Shown here in pieces: positions 12,134 through 23,900 of a stretch of DNA of 64,000 nt. Source of the DNA: Macrostomum hystrix (taxonomy: Eukaryota > Platyhelminthes > Macrostomidae); the NCBI GenBank assembly GCA_950097015.1, contig CATNEN010000039.1, forward strand, positions 16,834,501 through 16,898,500, written 5' to 3'. A program made the translations under genes and the position numbers. Under the pieces are notes generated by a model, which was given only the letters and a program-made list of their open reading frames with translations, was not told the DNA's origin and made no database searches. Each line of letters begins with the position of its first letter. The first letter of the stretch is position 1.

Positions 12134-12790
12134 ATGTTCACTCCGCCACGTCAGCTGATTCGCCGGTCGGGTCCCTTCGCCATCGGTCGCCTGACCTACC
12201 TGCGCGAGCTAGCGGCCGAGTTCCGACTAGCCGGCCAATCAGCCGACAGCCGCCGCCAGGTGCTGGCCAATCTGGCCAATTTCGCCTACGATCCGGTGAA
12301 TTTCGACTTCCTCCGCCACCTGGACATTGTGCCCGGCCTGTTTATGGAATGCGCGAATTATAGCCAGGACACTGACGAACTGCGCAGGCTGGCTCTCGCA
12401 GGAATCGCCAATTGCTGTCCCGATCCGCGCAATGCTCAACTGTTGCTGGCATCCGGCCTGATTCCCTGCCTGAGTCGGCTAATCCGGTTGAGTCCTGACA
12501 GTCATTGTCTTCTAACTGACGACAATCAGAGCGACACTGTGCGCCTCTGCCTGACAATACTGGCCCAGTTGGCTGTGTCCGTCCCGGCAGCTGATGTCGA
12601 AATGAACGACTGGCGAACTGGCGTTACTGGCGACCTAGAGCTGTGCCAGCGATTGCGACAGTTGCGGCAGCAGCAGCAGCAGCAGCAGGATGGGACTGCA
12701 ACCGTCAACAATGAAGACGAGACCATTGCCCAAAGAAGGCGAGTGTTATCAAATCTTGCTAGGGTGCTGTGCATGGAACTCGCCATCTGA
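12134..12790 (+). CDS. ARMC7: ARMC7-like armadillo-repeat protein
   Basis: A single open frame of 218 residues (human ARMC7 has about 198). Armadillo repeats form a right-handed superhelix for protein binding. The precise role of ARMC7 is poorly known, though it has been linked to the spliceosome. The diagnostic stretch QVLANLANFAYDPVN near residues 42-56 is nearly identical to the vertebrate protein, followed by FLRHLDIVPGLF, LRRLALAGIANCCPDPRNAQ and a C-terminal RRRVLSNLARVL helix. An insertion of seven glutamines (about residues 179-185) is lineage-specific. The ATG at 12134 lies 3 bp after a TTCCAG, so a cis- or trans-splice acceptor may immediately precede it. Minisatellites F and G crowd both ends of the gene. 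No intron is needed. Confidence 0.9.
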   Translation: MFTPPRQLIRRSGPFAIGRLTYLRELAAEFRLAGQSADSRRQVLANLANFAYDPVNFDFLRHLDIVPGLFMECANYSQDTDELRRLALAGIANCCPDPRNAQLLLASGLIPCLSRLIRLSPDSHCLLTDDNQSDTVRLCLTILAQLAVSVPAADVEMNDWRTGVTGDLELCQRLRQLRQQQQQQQDGTATVNNEDETIAQRRRVLSNLARVLCMELAI

Positions 12791-12794
12791 TGAC

Positions 12795-13350
12795 TCACGG
12801 TGGTCACTCCCACTGTCACTCCCACTGTCACTCCCACTGTCACTCCCTACAGTCACTCCCACTGTCACACCCACTCCCACTGTCGCTCCCTACTGTCACT
12901 CCCACTGTCACTCCCCACTGTCACTCCCGACTGTCTCTCCCCACTGTCACTCCCCACTGTCACTCCCTACCGACATTCCCCCACTGTCACTCCCTACTGT
13001 CACTCCACACTGTCACTCCCTACAGTCACTCCCTTCTGTCACTCTGTACTGTCACTCCGACCGTCACTCCCTACTGTCACTCCCACTGTCGCTCCCTACT
13101 GTCACTCCCACTGTCACTCCTACTGTCTCTCCCCACGGTCACTCCCCACTGTCACTCCCTACCGACATTCCCCCACTGTCACTCCCTACTGTCACTCCAC
13201 ACTGTCACTCCCTACTGTCACTCCCTTCTGTCACTCCGTACTGTCACTCCGACCGTCACTCCCACTGTCACTCCCACTGTCACTCCCCACTGTCACTTCT
13301 GACTGTCACTCCCCACTGTCACTCCCTTCTGTCACTCCGACCGTCACTCC
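12795..13350. repeat. Minisatellite G, 12-bp-type unit
   Basis: Short units of the form CACTGTCACTCC with spacer variation begin a few bases after the ARMC7-like stop codon. A block with CTACCGACATTCCCCCACTG is repeated about 190 bp apart (near 12966 and 13158). The long open frames across it are artefacts. Confidence 0.95.
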
Positions 13351-13361
13351 TAAGTGTCACA

Positions 13362-14230
13362 TTAACAGTAGAACTACCAGGGGGGGGAATTTCACCCCCC
13401 TGACAGAAATGTTTCTGGCCGATGGTCCGATTTTTCCCATAAGAGCTAGTGTATTTCTATATACACGAATTTGCACTGCGCCTCAGTGCGGCCTTGCCAG
13501 GCCTTCAAAATTGATCAGCATGTCACCCGAATGTGCCTGCATCATCTCCGTCTTCGGTGGTCACCTACCTTTATCTAGACGGAGCAGCTGGACCTTAAAC
13601 AAGTAATAGTTGAGTTTAGGCCAATATCGAGGCTTTATTAGAGAACGTAGAAAAATTCGCTTTAGGGACTCCATTGCCAGCTGGAGGCACCCTGCTGACG
13701 GTGCTGACGGCGTCGGGGTGGTGACTGATTGGTTGACAGACTAGAGGAGCATGTAAAGTAGTTGAGTGTTGCCCAATGTCGAGGCTTGATCAGCGAAAGT
13801 AGAGAAATTCGCTTTAGGGACTCCATAGTCGGCTGGTGCCACTTGTTGAAGGTCCAGCAGCTCCGTCTAGATAAAGGTCGGTGACCGCCGAAGTCGGAGA
13901 TGATGCAAGCACATTCGGGTGACATGCTGATAAAGTTTGAAGGTCTGGAATGGCCGCACTGAGGCGCAGTGCTAATTCGTGTATAGGGGTGTATGAACTA
14001 CACTAGCTCTTATGGGAAAAATCAGACCTTCGGCCAGAAACATTGAATATCTCGACGTTCTGAATAGCTGGCGACTTGTTTCTTGTTTCAGAAGATGCGC
14101 AACAAAAAGTTGGCCCGTGTTCTTGAGTTTCGTGTGCTTGCATTGTTCAGTTCGGGTGCAGCAAAAAAAATTGTCCCCCCCCCTTGGTATAAAAACGGGC
14201 GGCAAAATGGCTTGGTAGTCCTACTGTTAA
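13362..14230. mobile_element. TTAA-flanked foldback element, copy 1
   Basis: The element is bounded by TTAA at both ends (13362-13365 and 14227-14230) with terminal inverted repeats TTAACAGTAGRACTACC. Its two halves are long inverted repeats: the segment near 13412-13590 (GGCC.., ATTTTTCCCATAAGAGCTAG) reappears inverted near 13858-14035. There is no transposase frame. TTAA target duplication is typical of piggyBac-type elements, so this is probably a non-autonomous relative. The superfamily assignment is inference. Confidence 0.75.
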
Positions 14231-14717
14231 GCAAGCAATCTAAAGTCCTATAATGTGTTTCACAAGCATTTACGTGTGCCTTAATAGTGCAAAACGGCAC
14301 GACAAGACTATTAGCAAGTACATTTCAGGGCTAGTAAAAATTCTGCCTAAATTGTGTTTTGCATAAGCGAGTAATAAATTAATAAAATTATTTCTGTCTG
14401 TTATATGCTGTTATTTTGTCCTGTACAATATACACAGATTTTGTCGTTTCGCTTGTCTAATTATTTCCAATTATTAATATTAACATATTAATTATTAATT
14501 ATTTATCGTATTCGTAATTTTTTACACATAAACATATGGTTTAGTTTGGTGCATTAAATTTGATAACACATGTTCTCTATGAGAGAATGAAAGCAAATAA
14601 ATTACACGACATACTGTGGTACAGTTCTCAAAATACTATAGTTCAAAATTTATATTTTAGCAAATGTCTAGAACTGAGAATTTCAATTCATATCTAATAA
14701 AGAGGTTTTATCACTTT
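14231..14717. other. AT-rich spacer, nothing recognised
   Basis: Unique AT-rich DNA between the foldback element and minisatellite H. No exon, RNA gene or repeat family was recognised. Confidence 0.5.
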
Positions 14718-17700
14718 GCAATCAGCTATGAGATTTTGAGACTTTGCTGTCAGTTATGAGACTTTGAGACTTTGCTGTCAGCAATGAGACTTTGAGACTT
14801 TGTTGTCAGCTATGAGACTTTGAGACTTTGCTGTCAGCAATGAGACTTTGAGACTTTGCTGTCAGCAATGAGATTTTGAGACTTTGCTGTCAGTTATGAG
14901 ACTTTGAGACTTTGCTGTCAGCAATGAGACTTTGAGACTTTGTTGTCAGCTATGAGACTTTGAGACTTTGCTGTCAGCTATGAGACTTTGAGACTTTGCT
15001 GTCAGTTATGAGACTTTGAGACTTTGCTGTCAGCTATGAGACTTTGAGACTTTGCTGTCAGTTATGAGATTTTGAGACTTTGCTGTCAGCAATGAGACTT
15101 TGAGACTTTGCTGTCAGCTATGAGACTTTGAGACTTTGCTGTCAGCAATGAGACTTTGAGACTTTGCTGTCAGCAATGAGACTTTGAGACTTTGCTGTCA
15201 GCTATGAGACTTTGAGACTTTGCTGTCAGCAATGAGACTTTGAGACTTTGCTGTCAGCAATGAGACTTTGAGACTTTGCTGTCAGCTATGAGACTTTGAG
15301 ACTTTGCTGTCAGCAATGAGACTTTGAGACTTTGAGACTTTGCTGTCAGCAATGAGACTTTGAGACTTTGCTGTCAGTTATGAGACTTTGAGACTTTGCT
15401 GTCAGCTATGAGACTTTGAGACTTTGCTGTCAGTTATGAGACTTTGAGACTTTGCTGTCAGCTATGAGACTTTGAGACTTTGCTGTCAGTTATGAGACTT
15501 TGAGACTTTGCTGTCAGCTATGAGACTTTGAGACTTTGCTGTCAGCAATGAGACTTTGAGACTTTGCTGTCAGCTATGAGACTTTGAGACTTTGCTGTCA
15601 GCAATGAGACTTTGAGACTTTGAGACTTTGCTGTCAGCAATGAGACTTTGAGACTTTGCTGTCAGTTATGAGACTTTGAGACTTTGCTGTCAGCTATGAG
15701 ACTTTGAGACTTTGCTGTCAGTTATGAGACTTTGAGACTTTGCTGTCAGCTATGAGACTTTGAGACTTTGCTGTCAGTTATGAGACTTTGAGACTTTGCT
15801 GTCAGCTATGAGACTTTGAGACTTTGCTGTCAGTTATGAGACTTTGAGACTTTGCTGTCAGCTATGAGACTTTGAGACTTTGCTGTCAGTTATGAGACTT
15901 TGAGACTTTGCTGTCAGCTATGAGACTTTGAGACTTTGCTGTCAGTTATGAGACTTTGAGACTTTGCTGTCAGCTATGCGACTTTGAGACTTTGCTGTCA
16001 GCTATGAGACTTTGAGACTTTGAGACTTTGCTGTCAGTTATGAGACTTTGAGACTTTGCTGTCAGTTATGAGATTTTGAGACTTTGCTGTCAGTTATGAG
16101 ATTTTGAGACTTTGCTGTCAGCAATGAGACTTTGAGACTTTGCTGTCAGCTATGAGACTTTGAGACTTTGCTGTCAGCAATGAGACTTTGAGACTTTGCT
16201 GTCAGCTATGAGACTTTGAGACTTTGCTGTCAGCAATGAGACTTTGAGACTTTGCTGTCAGCAATGAGACTTTGAGACTTTGCTGTCAGCTATGAGACTT
16301 TGAGACTTTGCTGTCAGCAATGAGACTTTGAGACTTTGAGACTTTGCTGTCAGCAATGAGACTTTGAGACTTTGCTGTCAGTTATGAGACTTTGAGACTT
16401 TGCTGTCAGCTATGAGACTTTGAGACTTTGCTGTCAGTTATGAGACTTTGAGACTTTGCTGTCAGCTATGAGACTTTGAGACTTTGCTGTCAGTTATGAG
16501 ACTTTGAGACTTTGCTGTCAGCTATGAGACTTTGAGACTTTGCTGTCAGCAATGAGACTTTGAGACTTTGCTGTCAGCTATGAGACTTTGAGACTTTGCT
16601 GTCAGCAATGAGACTTTGAGACTTTGAGACTTTGCTGTCAGCAATGAGACTTTGAGACTTTGCTGTCAGCTATGAGACTTTGAGACTTTGCTGTCAGTTA
16701 TGAGACTTTGAGACTTTGCTGTCAGCTATGAGACTTTGAGACTTTGCTGTCAGTTATGAGACTTTGAGACTTTGCTGTCAGCTATGAGACTTTGAGACTT
16801 TGCTGTCAGTTATGAGACTTTGAGACTTTGCTGTCAGCTATGAGACTTTGAGACTTTGCTGTCAGTTATGAGACTTTGAGACTTTGCTGTCAGCTATGAG
16901 ACTTTGAGACTTTGCTGTCAGCAATGAGACTTTGAGACTTTGCTGTCAGCTATGAGACTTTGAGACTTTGCTGTCAGCAATGAGACTTTGAGACTTTGAG
17001 ACTTTGCTGTCAGCAATGAGACTTTGAGACTTTGCTGTCAGCTATGAGACTTTGAGACTTTGCTGTCAGTTATGAGACTTTGAGACTTTACTGTCAGCAA
17101 TGAGACTTTGAGACTTTGCTGTCAGTTATGAGACTTTGAGACTTTGCTGTCAGCTATGAGACTTTGAGACTTTGCTGTCAGTTATGAGACTTTGAGACTT
17201 TGCTGTCAGCTATGAGACTTTGAGACTTTGCTGTCAGTTATGAGACTTTGAGACTTTGCTGTCAGTTATGAGACTTTGAGACTTTGCTGTCAGTTATGAG
17301 ATTTTGAGACTTTGCTGTCAGTTATGAGATTTTGAGACTTTGCTGTCAGCAATGAGACTTTGAGACTTTGCTGTCAGCTATGAGACTTTGAGACTTTGCT
17401 GTCAGCAATGAGGCTTTGAGACTTTGCTGTCAGCTATGAGACTTTGAGACTTTGCTGTCAGCAATGAGACTTTGAGACTTTGCTGTCAGCAATGAGACTT
17501 TGAGACTTTGCTGTCAGCTATGAGACTTTGAGACTTTGCTGTCAGTTATGAGACTTTGAGACTTTGAGACTTTGCTGTCAGCAATGAGACTTTGAGACTT
17601 TGCTGTCAGCAATGAGACTTTGAGACTTTGCTGTCAGCTATGAGACTTTGAGACTTTGCTGTCAGTTATGAGACTTTGAGACTTTGTTGTCAGCAATGAG

Positions 17701-18065
17701 ACTTTGAGACTTTGCTGTCAGCAATGAGACTTTGAGACTTTGCTGTCAGCAATGAGACTTTGAGACTTTGCTGTCAGCAATGAGATTTTGAGACTTTGCT
17801 GTCAGCTATGAGATTTTGAGACTTTGCTGTCAGCAATGAGATTTTGAGACTTTGCTGTCAGTTATGAGACTTTGAGACTTTGCTGTCAGCAATGAGACTT
17901 TGAGACTTTGTTGTCAGCTATGAGACTTTGAGACTTTGCTGTCAGCTATGAGACTTTGAGACTTTGCTGTCAGTTATGAGACTTTGAGACTTTGCTGTCA
18001 GCTATGAGACTTCGAGACTTTACTGTCAGCAATGAGACTTTGAGACTTTGCTGTCAGCTATGTGA
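14718..18065. repeat. Minisatellite H, 28-bp unit, 3.3 kb
   Basis: About 119 copies of a 28-bp unit (GAGACTTTGAGACTTTGCTG) with TCAGCTA, TCAGTTA and TCAGCAA variants. Some units carry an extra 10-bp GAGACTTTGA, near 15320, 15610, 16010, 16330, 16615, 16990 and 17560. Several lie about 290 bp apart (ten units plus the extra 10 bp), which shows block amplification. Confidence 0.97.
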
Positions 18066-18435
18066 TTTTGAGAATTCACAATCAGGTATGAGATTTTGAG
18101 ACCAATTGTTAGCTCTGAGATTTTGAAAGTACATAGTCAGTGAAGGGAATTTTTGGTATCTTTGGTCAGACCTAGAGTTGCCTTTTAGATAGAGGCTGTG
18201 CTCATTATCTCATATTCAGAGCTTTTAGCTAACCATTGTTTAAAACCGCCCTGTTTTAAAAAACTTTTTTTAAAGTTTTCTAGAAATAAAATGCTAAAAT
18301 TCCTGTTCGATCTAATTGTTCTCTGTTTTCCACCGGTGTTTTAACTTTTTAGCTAGTTCAGATACTTTCTAGAAACATGTCACTTTTTTCAAATTCAGAT
18401 ATAACTTATAATCATGATAACTTTTGTCGGTTAAA
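18066..18435. other. Spacer between minisatellites H and I
   Basis: Decayed edges of array H followed by unique AT-rich DNA. No gene seen. Confidence 0.5.
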
Positions 18436-18439
18436 GCTA

Positions 18440-18915
18440 CAGAATCACAGCTGGAATCGTAGCAAAAAAATCTCAGCTACTCGTAGAATCGTATAATCAT
18501 AGCAAGGAATCGCAGCTAGAATGATAGCAAGGAATCGCAGCTAGAATCGTAGCAAAGAATCGAAGTTGGAATCGCAGCTAGAATCATAGCAAGGAATCGC
18601 AGCTAGAATCGTAGCAAGGAATCGCAGCTAGAATCGTAGCAAGGAATCGAAGTTGGATTCGCAGCTAGAATCGTCGCAAGGAATCGAAGTTGGAATCGCA
18701 GCTAGAATCATAGCAAGGAATCGCAGCTAGAATCGTAGCAATGAATCGAAGTTGGATTCGCAGCTAGAATCGTCGCAAGGAATCGAAGTTGGAATCGCAG
18801 CTAGAATCATAGCAAGGAATCGCAGCTAGAATCGTAGCAAGGAATCGCAGCTAGAATCGTAGCAATGAATCGAAGTTGGATTCGCAGCTAGAATCGTAGC
18901 AAGGAATCGCAGCCA
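18440..18915. repeat. Minisatellite I, ~25-bp unit
   Basis: About 19 copies of units with AGGAATCGCAGCTAGAATCG, mixed with an AATCGAAGTTGGATTCGC variant. Confidence 0.95.
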
Positions 18916-19410
18916 AAATCGGCAGTTCCTTCAAAAACTGTTTTACCGCAGGTAAGACCATCTTAAACTAACAAACTTTTTTGTTGCAAATAATAAAGCC
19001 GATCTATTGTGAAGAAAGAGAAACATATCACTTTACCTAGCGATATTTTTGCATAGCAACTGCAGCAGTAACTGGTATATCGTCACTGGCCAAATATGAT
19101 CTAGAACGAGGTTTAACTTCTAGCCACTTAGCTTTACGTCCAAAAAAATTAGCGCAGCAGGCTTGACAATAAAAAACAGCTGTTCTTCGAAGACCGTTTT
19201 GTCTTCGCCATCATCAAATATCCTGGACTTAAAACTTTTCAATCTATCTATCTATCTATGCTGGGTCAGCGAGCAAAGTACTTTTTTATTATTGTTACTG
19301 TTTAACTTTAAAAAAAGCCAAATAGGTTATTGTTAAAATAATTTTATCTAGTTCAATTTTTTCTAAAGAACATCGATTTATTAATCAATCCATTATTATC
19401 GAATGTTCCT
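18916..19410. other. Spacer between minisatellites I and J
   Basis: Unique AT-rich DNA with no supported exon. A short CTAT run is visible at about 19242-19258. Confidence 0.45.
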
Positions 19411-19411
19411 T

Positions 19412-20262
19412 GACACTAGATTAGCAATCCAATCTTATCCCATCATTGACTAGATTAGCAATCTAATCTTATCCCATCATTGACTAGATTAGCAATCTAA
19501 TCTTATCCCATCATTGACTAGATTAGCAATCTAATCTTATCTCATTATTGACTAGATTAGCAATCCAATCTTATCCCATCATTGACTAGATTAGCAATCT
19601 AATCTTATCCCACCATTGACTAGATTAGCAATCTAATCTTATCTCATTATTGACTAGATTAGCAATCCAATCTTATCCCATCATTGACTAGATTAGCAAT
19701 CTAATCTTATCCCATCATTGACTAGATTAGCAATCTAATCTTATCTCATTATTGACTAGATTAGCAATCCAATCTTATCCCATCATTGACTAGATTAGCA
19801 ATCTAATCTTATCTCATTATTGACTAGATTAGCAATCCAATCTTATCCCATCATTGACTAGATTAGCAATCTAATCTTATCCCATCATTGACTAGATTAG
19901 CAATCTAATCTTATCCCATCATTGACTAGATTAGCAATCTAATCTTATCTCATTATTGACTAGATTAGCAATCCAATCTTATCCCATCATTGACTAGATT
20001 AGCAATCTAATCTTATCCCATCATTGACTAGATTTGCAATGCATTCTTATCCCATCATTGACTAGATTTGCAATGCATTCTTATCCCATCATTGACTAGA
20101 TTTGCAATGCATTCTGATGCCATCATTGACTAGATTTGCAATCCATTCTTATCCCATCATTGACTAGATTTGCCATCCATTCTTATCCCATCATTGACTA
20201 GATTAGCAATGCAATATTATCTCATCATTGACTATATTAGCAATCCATTCTGATGCCATCAC
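19412..20262. repeat. Minisatellite J, 34-bp unit with internal palindrome
   Basis: About 25 copies of a 34-bp unit. Each contains GATTAGCAATCTAATC, a six-base inverted repeat around CAAT, followed by TTATCCCATCATTGACTA. The right end drifts, with GATTTGCAATGCATTC. Confidence 0.96.
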
Positions 20263-20424
20263 AGGTAAGATAGAGAATTGAGAGTTAAACAACGTTTTGG
20301 TTTTAGATGAATAGATTTTGTGTGTACTTTGAGACCTCTCATTTACTTTCATTTCAATTTCGCATTCATCAGTGACACAATGGCTTTTTGGAAGCGATCT
20401 TTTCTGATTTGAATTGTGAAAAAT

Positions 20425-20600
20425 ATCAGGTCCTCTGCAAGTCCTCGGCAGCCGTGTAGAGGAGAAGCTGGCGCAGTGGCTTCTTGTCTTCGATGTTCGC
20501 CGCAACGGCAAACTGGGCGAGCTTCGTGTGGGCTGAGCTTGGGTCTGAGTCCAATTGTTACGGTGTGGGTGTGCTGAGCTGCGACGCCATTGTAGTGCAC
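20425..20600 (-). pseudogene. Degenerate Gag-like fragment
   Basis: On the minus strand a short conceptual translation contains MASQLSTPTP near the start and later AANIEDKKPLRQLLLYTAAEDL. This matches the region of retrotransposon Gag that in the copy at 1-488 reads CKLLCYTAGKEV. It is broken by a stop after STPTP and by a frameshift near the end. It lies downstream of the DEG/ENaC gene and is a decayed retroelement piece, not a gene in use. Confidence 0.55.
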
Positions 20601-20928
20601 TTCTTTACTAGTGAGACGTGTGTATTTGACTACATACGAGCTGGATGGACGCCGGCAACGTGCGGCCAAAGCGTTACATTATCGCATGCATAGGGCGTAC
20701 ACACACTTAGGCGGAGAGGGGTGGAGAGAGTGCACGGAGCCCTACAAATAATATAATATACTTTTGATTCAAAACGATAGGTTAGGATACTGGCAGTAAA
20801 CAGATTGGATACGGACTGTAAACAGAGGCTGCAGCAGTAGGCTAAACATGTTATTAGTGCCGAAAACGATTGTAAGAAATTAAAAAACGGAATATAAAAA
20901 TCGCTAGGTGCTGCTTTAGTTTGTATTG

Positions 20929-23900
20929 TCAATTTAGGGGCCTCCGAACGGCACTGTACATAACGCAGATATTGTACAGCATGTCAACAATTTCAACAAG
21001 GCAAACAAATGTCAAGCCAATCCAAATAGACAGTAGGCCGCCAATTTGACTAAGCAGCGACGTCAATGTGATGACCGCTTTCTCCTCGATGAGCTCGATG
21101 TCAAAGTTGGATTTTCCGCGGTTGATAAGGATCTCAACAAAGTTGCGCTCGATGTAATTGCGCAATTGGCGCTCAGCTTCGCCAGGATTCGCGGCTCGCC
21201 TCAATGGTCCGTAGATCCGCTCTAGCCGCTGGTAGACCGGCTCCAAGTAGGATGAGTTGCGAGACATCCTGCCAGCTCTATACAGGTTGTTGATGCGATC
21301 GCGGAGTGCTCGGAAATCGTCGACAATCTCGTAAAGATACTCTCTGGTTGGCCAGTCCGTTGTGCTGATGGTGGTGGAGTACGTGTAGAATACGCAGGGC
21401 GTGAAGCAGCGGTGCCTGTTGGAGTATCCGGCCGCCTTGAAGATGGCCGTGTTGCACGCCAGCCGACGGAGAAAGTCGTCAAACTCGGCGTCGTCAACAA
21501 AGCTGGGCAGTTTTCGATGACTGGCCAGATTGTCTGACGCGTTCGACGAATGATTGCAGCGCTGCTCGATGTCCGACTGGCTCAGCGAGAACTGGCTTCG
21601 GGGTATGCGGCCACAGAAGTCCAAGCCGGTGTTCAACATGGTGTCCGGCAGGGGTATGGTACTGTCGAGGCAGCCGCAGCTCTTCATGATCTCCTGGTGC
21701 AACAGCTGCGGCGATGCGGACCGACGGACGGGCAGAGAAAAGGGAGCGATAAGCGAAATCGAAATCTGCCAAAATCCCAATCAACCAAAATCCCAATCTA
21801 CCAAAATACCCATCTACCAAAATTCCAATCTACCAAAATCCCAATCTACCAAAATCCCAATCTACCAAAATCCCAATCTACCAAAATCCCAATCTACCAA
21901 AATTCCAATCTACCAAAATCCCAATCTACCAAAATCCCAATCTACCAAAATCCCAATCTACCAAAATCCCAATCTACCAAAATACCCATCTACCAAAATC
22001 CCAATCTACCAAAATCCCAATCTACCAAAATCCCAATCTACCAAAATACCCATCTACTAAAATTCCAATCTGCCAAAATCCCATTCTACAAAAATTCCAA
22101 TCTGCCAAAATCCCAATCTGCCAAAATCCCAATCTACCAAAATCCCAATCTACCAAAATACCCATCTACCAAAATCCCAATCTACCAAAATTCCAATCTA
22201 CCAAAATCCCAATCTACCAAAATCCCAATCTACCAAAATACCCATCTACCAAAATCCCAATCTACCAAAATCCCAATCTACCAAAATCCCAATCTACCAA
22301 AATACCCATCTACTAAAATTCCAATCTGCCAAAATCCCATTCTACAAAAATTCCAATCTGCCAAAATCCCAATCTGCCAAAATCCCAATCTACCAAAATC
22401 CCAATCTACCAAAATACCCATCTACCAAAATCCCAATCTACCAAAATTCCAATCTACCAAAATCCCAATCTACCAAAATCCCAATCTACCAAAATCCCAA
22501 TCTACCAAAATCCCAATCTACCAAAATACCCATCTACCAAAATCCCAATCTACCAAAATCCCATTCTACCAAAATCCCAATCTACCAAAATACCCATCTA
22601 CCAAAATCCCAATCTACCAAAATCCCAATCTACCAAAATCCCAATCTACCAAAATACCCATCTACTAAAATTCCAATCTGCCAAAATCCCATTCTACAAA
22701 AATTCCAATCTGCCAAAATCCCAATCTGCCAAAATCCCAATCTACTAAAATTCCAATCTACCAAAATCCCATTCTACCAAAATACCAATCAACCAAAATT
22801 GCATTCTCACCTTATCTAATCCCGAATCGTTAATTCCATAAGCCCCTCTCCTACCAAATGCCATTATCCAGAGAATTTTCACCAATCTCAAGACAGATGT
22901 GATGCCTCAAAGACAAACATACCCAAAATTTCATTGTTCAGACACTAAGAACTTTTTTTATTGAGAAAATAAACTTAATTTGAATTGTCAAAAGTGACAG
23001 CCGCATGAAGGAGTTTGATTGTCAAGTGGGACTTTAGTTTAGTTGCTGACACCAAACTTGTCTTTAGGTGCCAATCAATCAATGCCATGAGACACTGTCG
23101 AGAAGCGGCACTATTTTATATTGCTGCAGCTGTCAAAGGGCCACACGAACTGTTTATGGCTTACAAGTTCGTCAATGTCACAAGTTACGCTGGACTATAC
23201 TTTCCACTGAAAACTAATGGCACTGACTTAGCCAGGTGCCGACATTCCCTATGTGATAATCTCCCAAACTAAACAGATAGGAATAGAATAGAAGCGAATG
23301 TAAGGAGTTGTAAAGACGGGACACACAAAGCACTTAAGTGTGTGTAAACTTGTTGCTAGGCAAATGGAACGAGCTATAATAGCTAAAATATGGAATTTGA
23401 TAAAATGGAGAATTTTATCGTTGCTCTTTTGTACTGGAAGACATTCAAGTATTCCGAGAATTACTGTCAATTGTCAATTTTGAGTCCCTAACACAACTCA
23501 ATAGACTAAAACAACTGATTGAATCTCAAATTCGCTAAAAGGAATCTAAAGTCAATTTGAAGGCTGAAGTTCTCGAACAAAGGGGTCGGTCATGGCAGGG
23601 TTGGTTCCGTGGCTCTCGCACCAAGGTCCCTGAGCTCGATTCCGTTGCGAGTCCACATTCATTTGGGGTGCAGCCGCGGAGAGGTGGCTTGTTGTGCAAT
23701 TTTCGACCAGTGAAAGTGTACACTGCCTGACGATGAAAAAGTCAGAGGCAGATGTACATGTATTAACTTCTCCCTGGTTTCTCATTTCACGCGCCCTCTT
23801 AATGTACTCTCTCCTCTCTCCCCTGCCTGTTCAATTTATTTATTAGCCTTATCTTCTCTCTCGGCTCTGATTGGCTCTCACCTCGTCTCTCTTTCCTTCC

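Noticed and set aside
13408-13925. Frames containing MSPECACIIS considered as transposase remnants
   Set aside because: The same short sequence occurs in both inverted arms; it is the terminal repeat of the foldback element, not coding.
9037-20262. Regular arrays considered as CRISPR
   Set aside because: Units are contiguous with no unique spacers, and the genome is eukaryotic.
21550-22668. Plus-strand 372-codon frame with IPIYQNPNLPKSQS repeats
   Set aside because: A 16-bp repeat; its first 70 codons are the antisense of the DEG/ENaC exon.
23015-23272. 85-codon plus-strand frame in the DEG/ENaC intron
   Set aside because: No family pattern, antisense to a real gene and no splice support.
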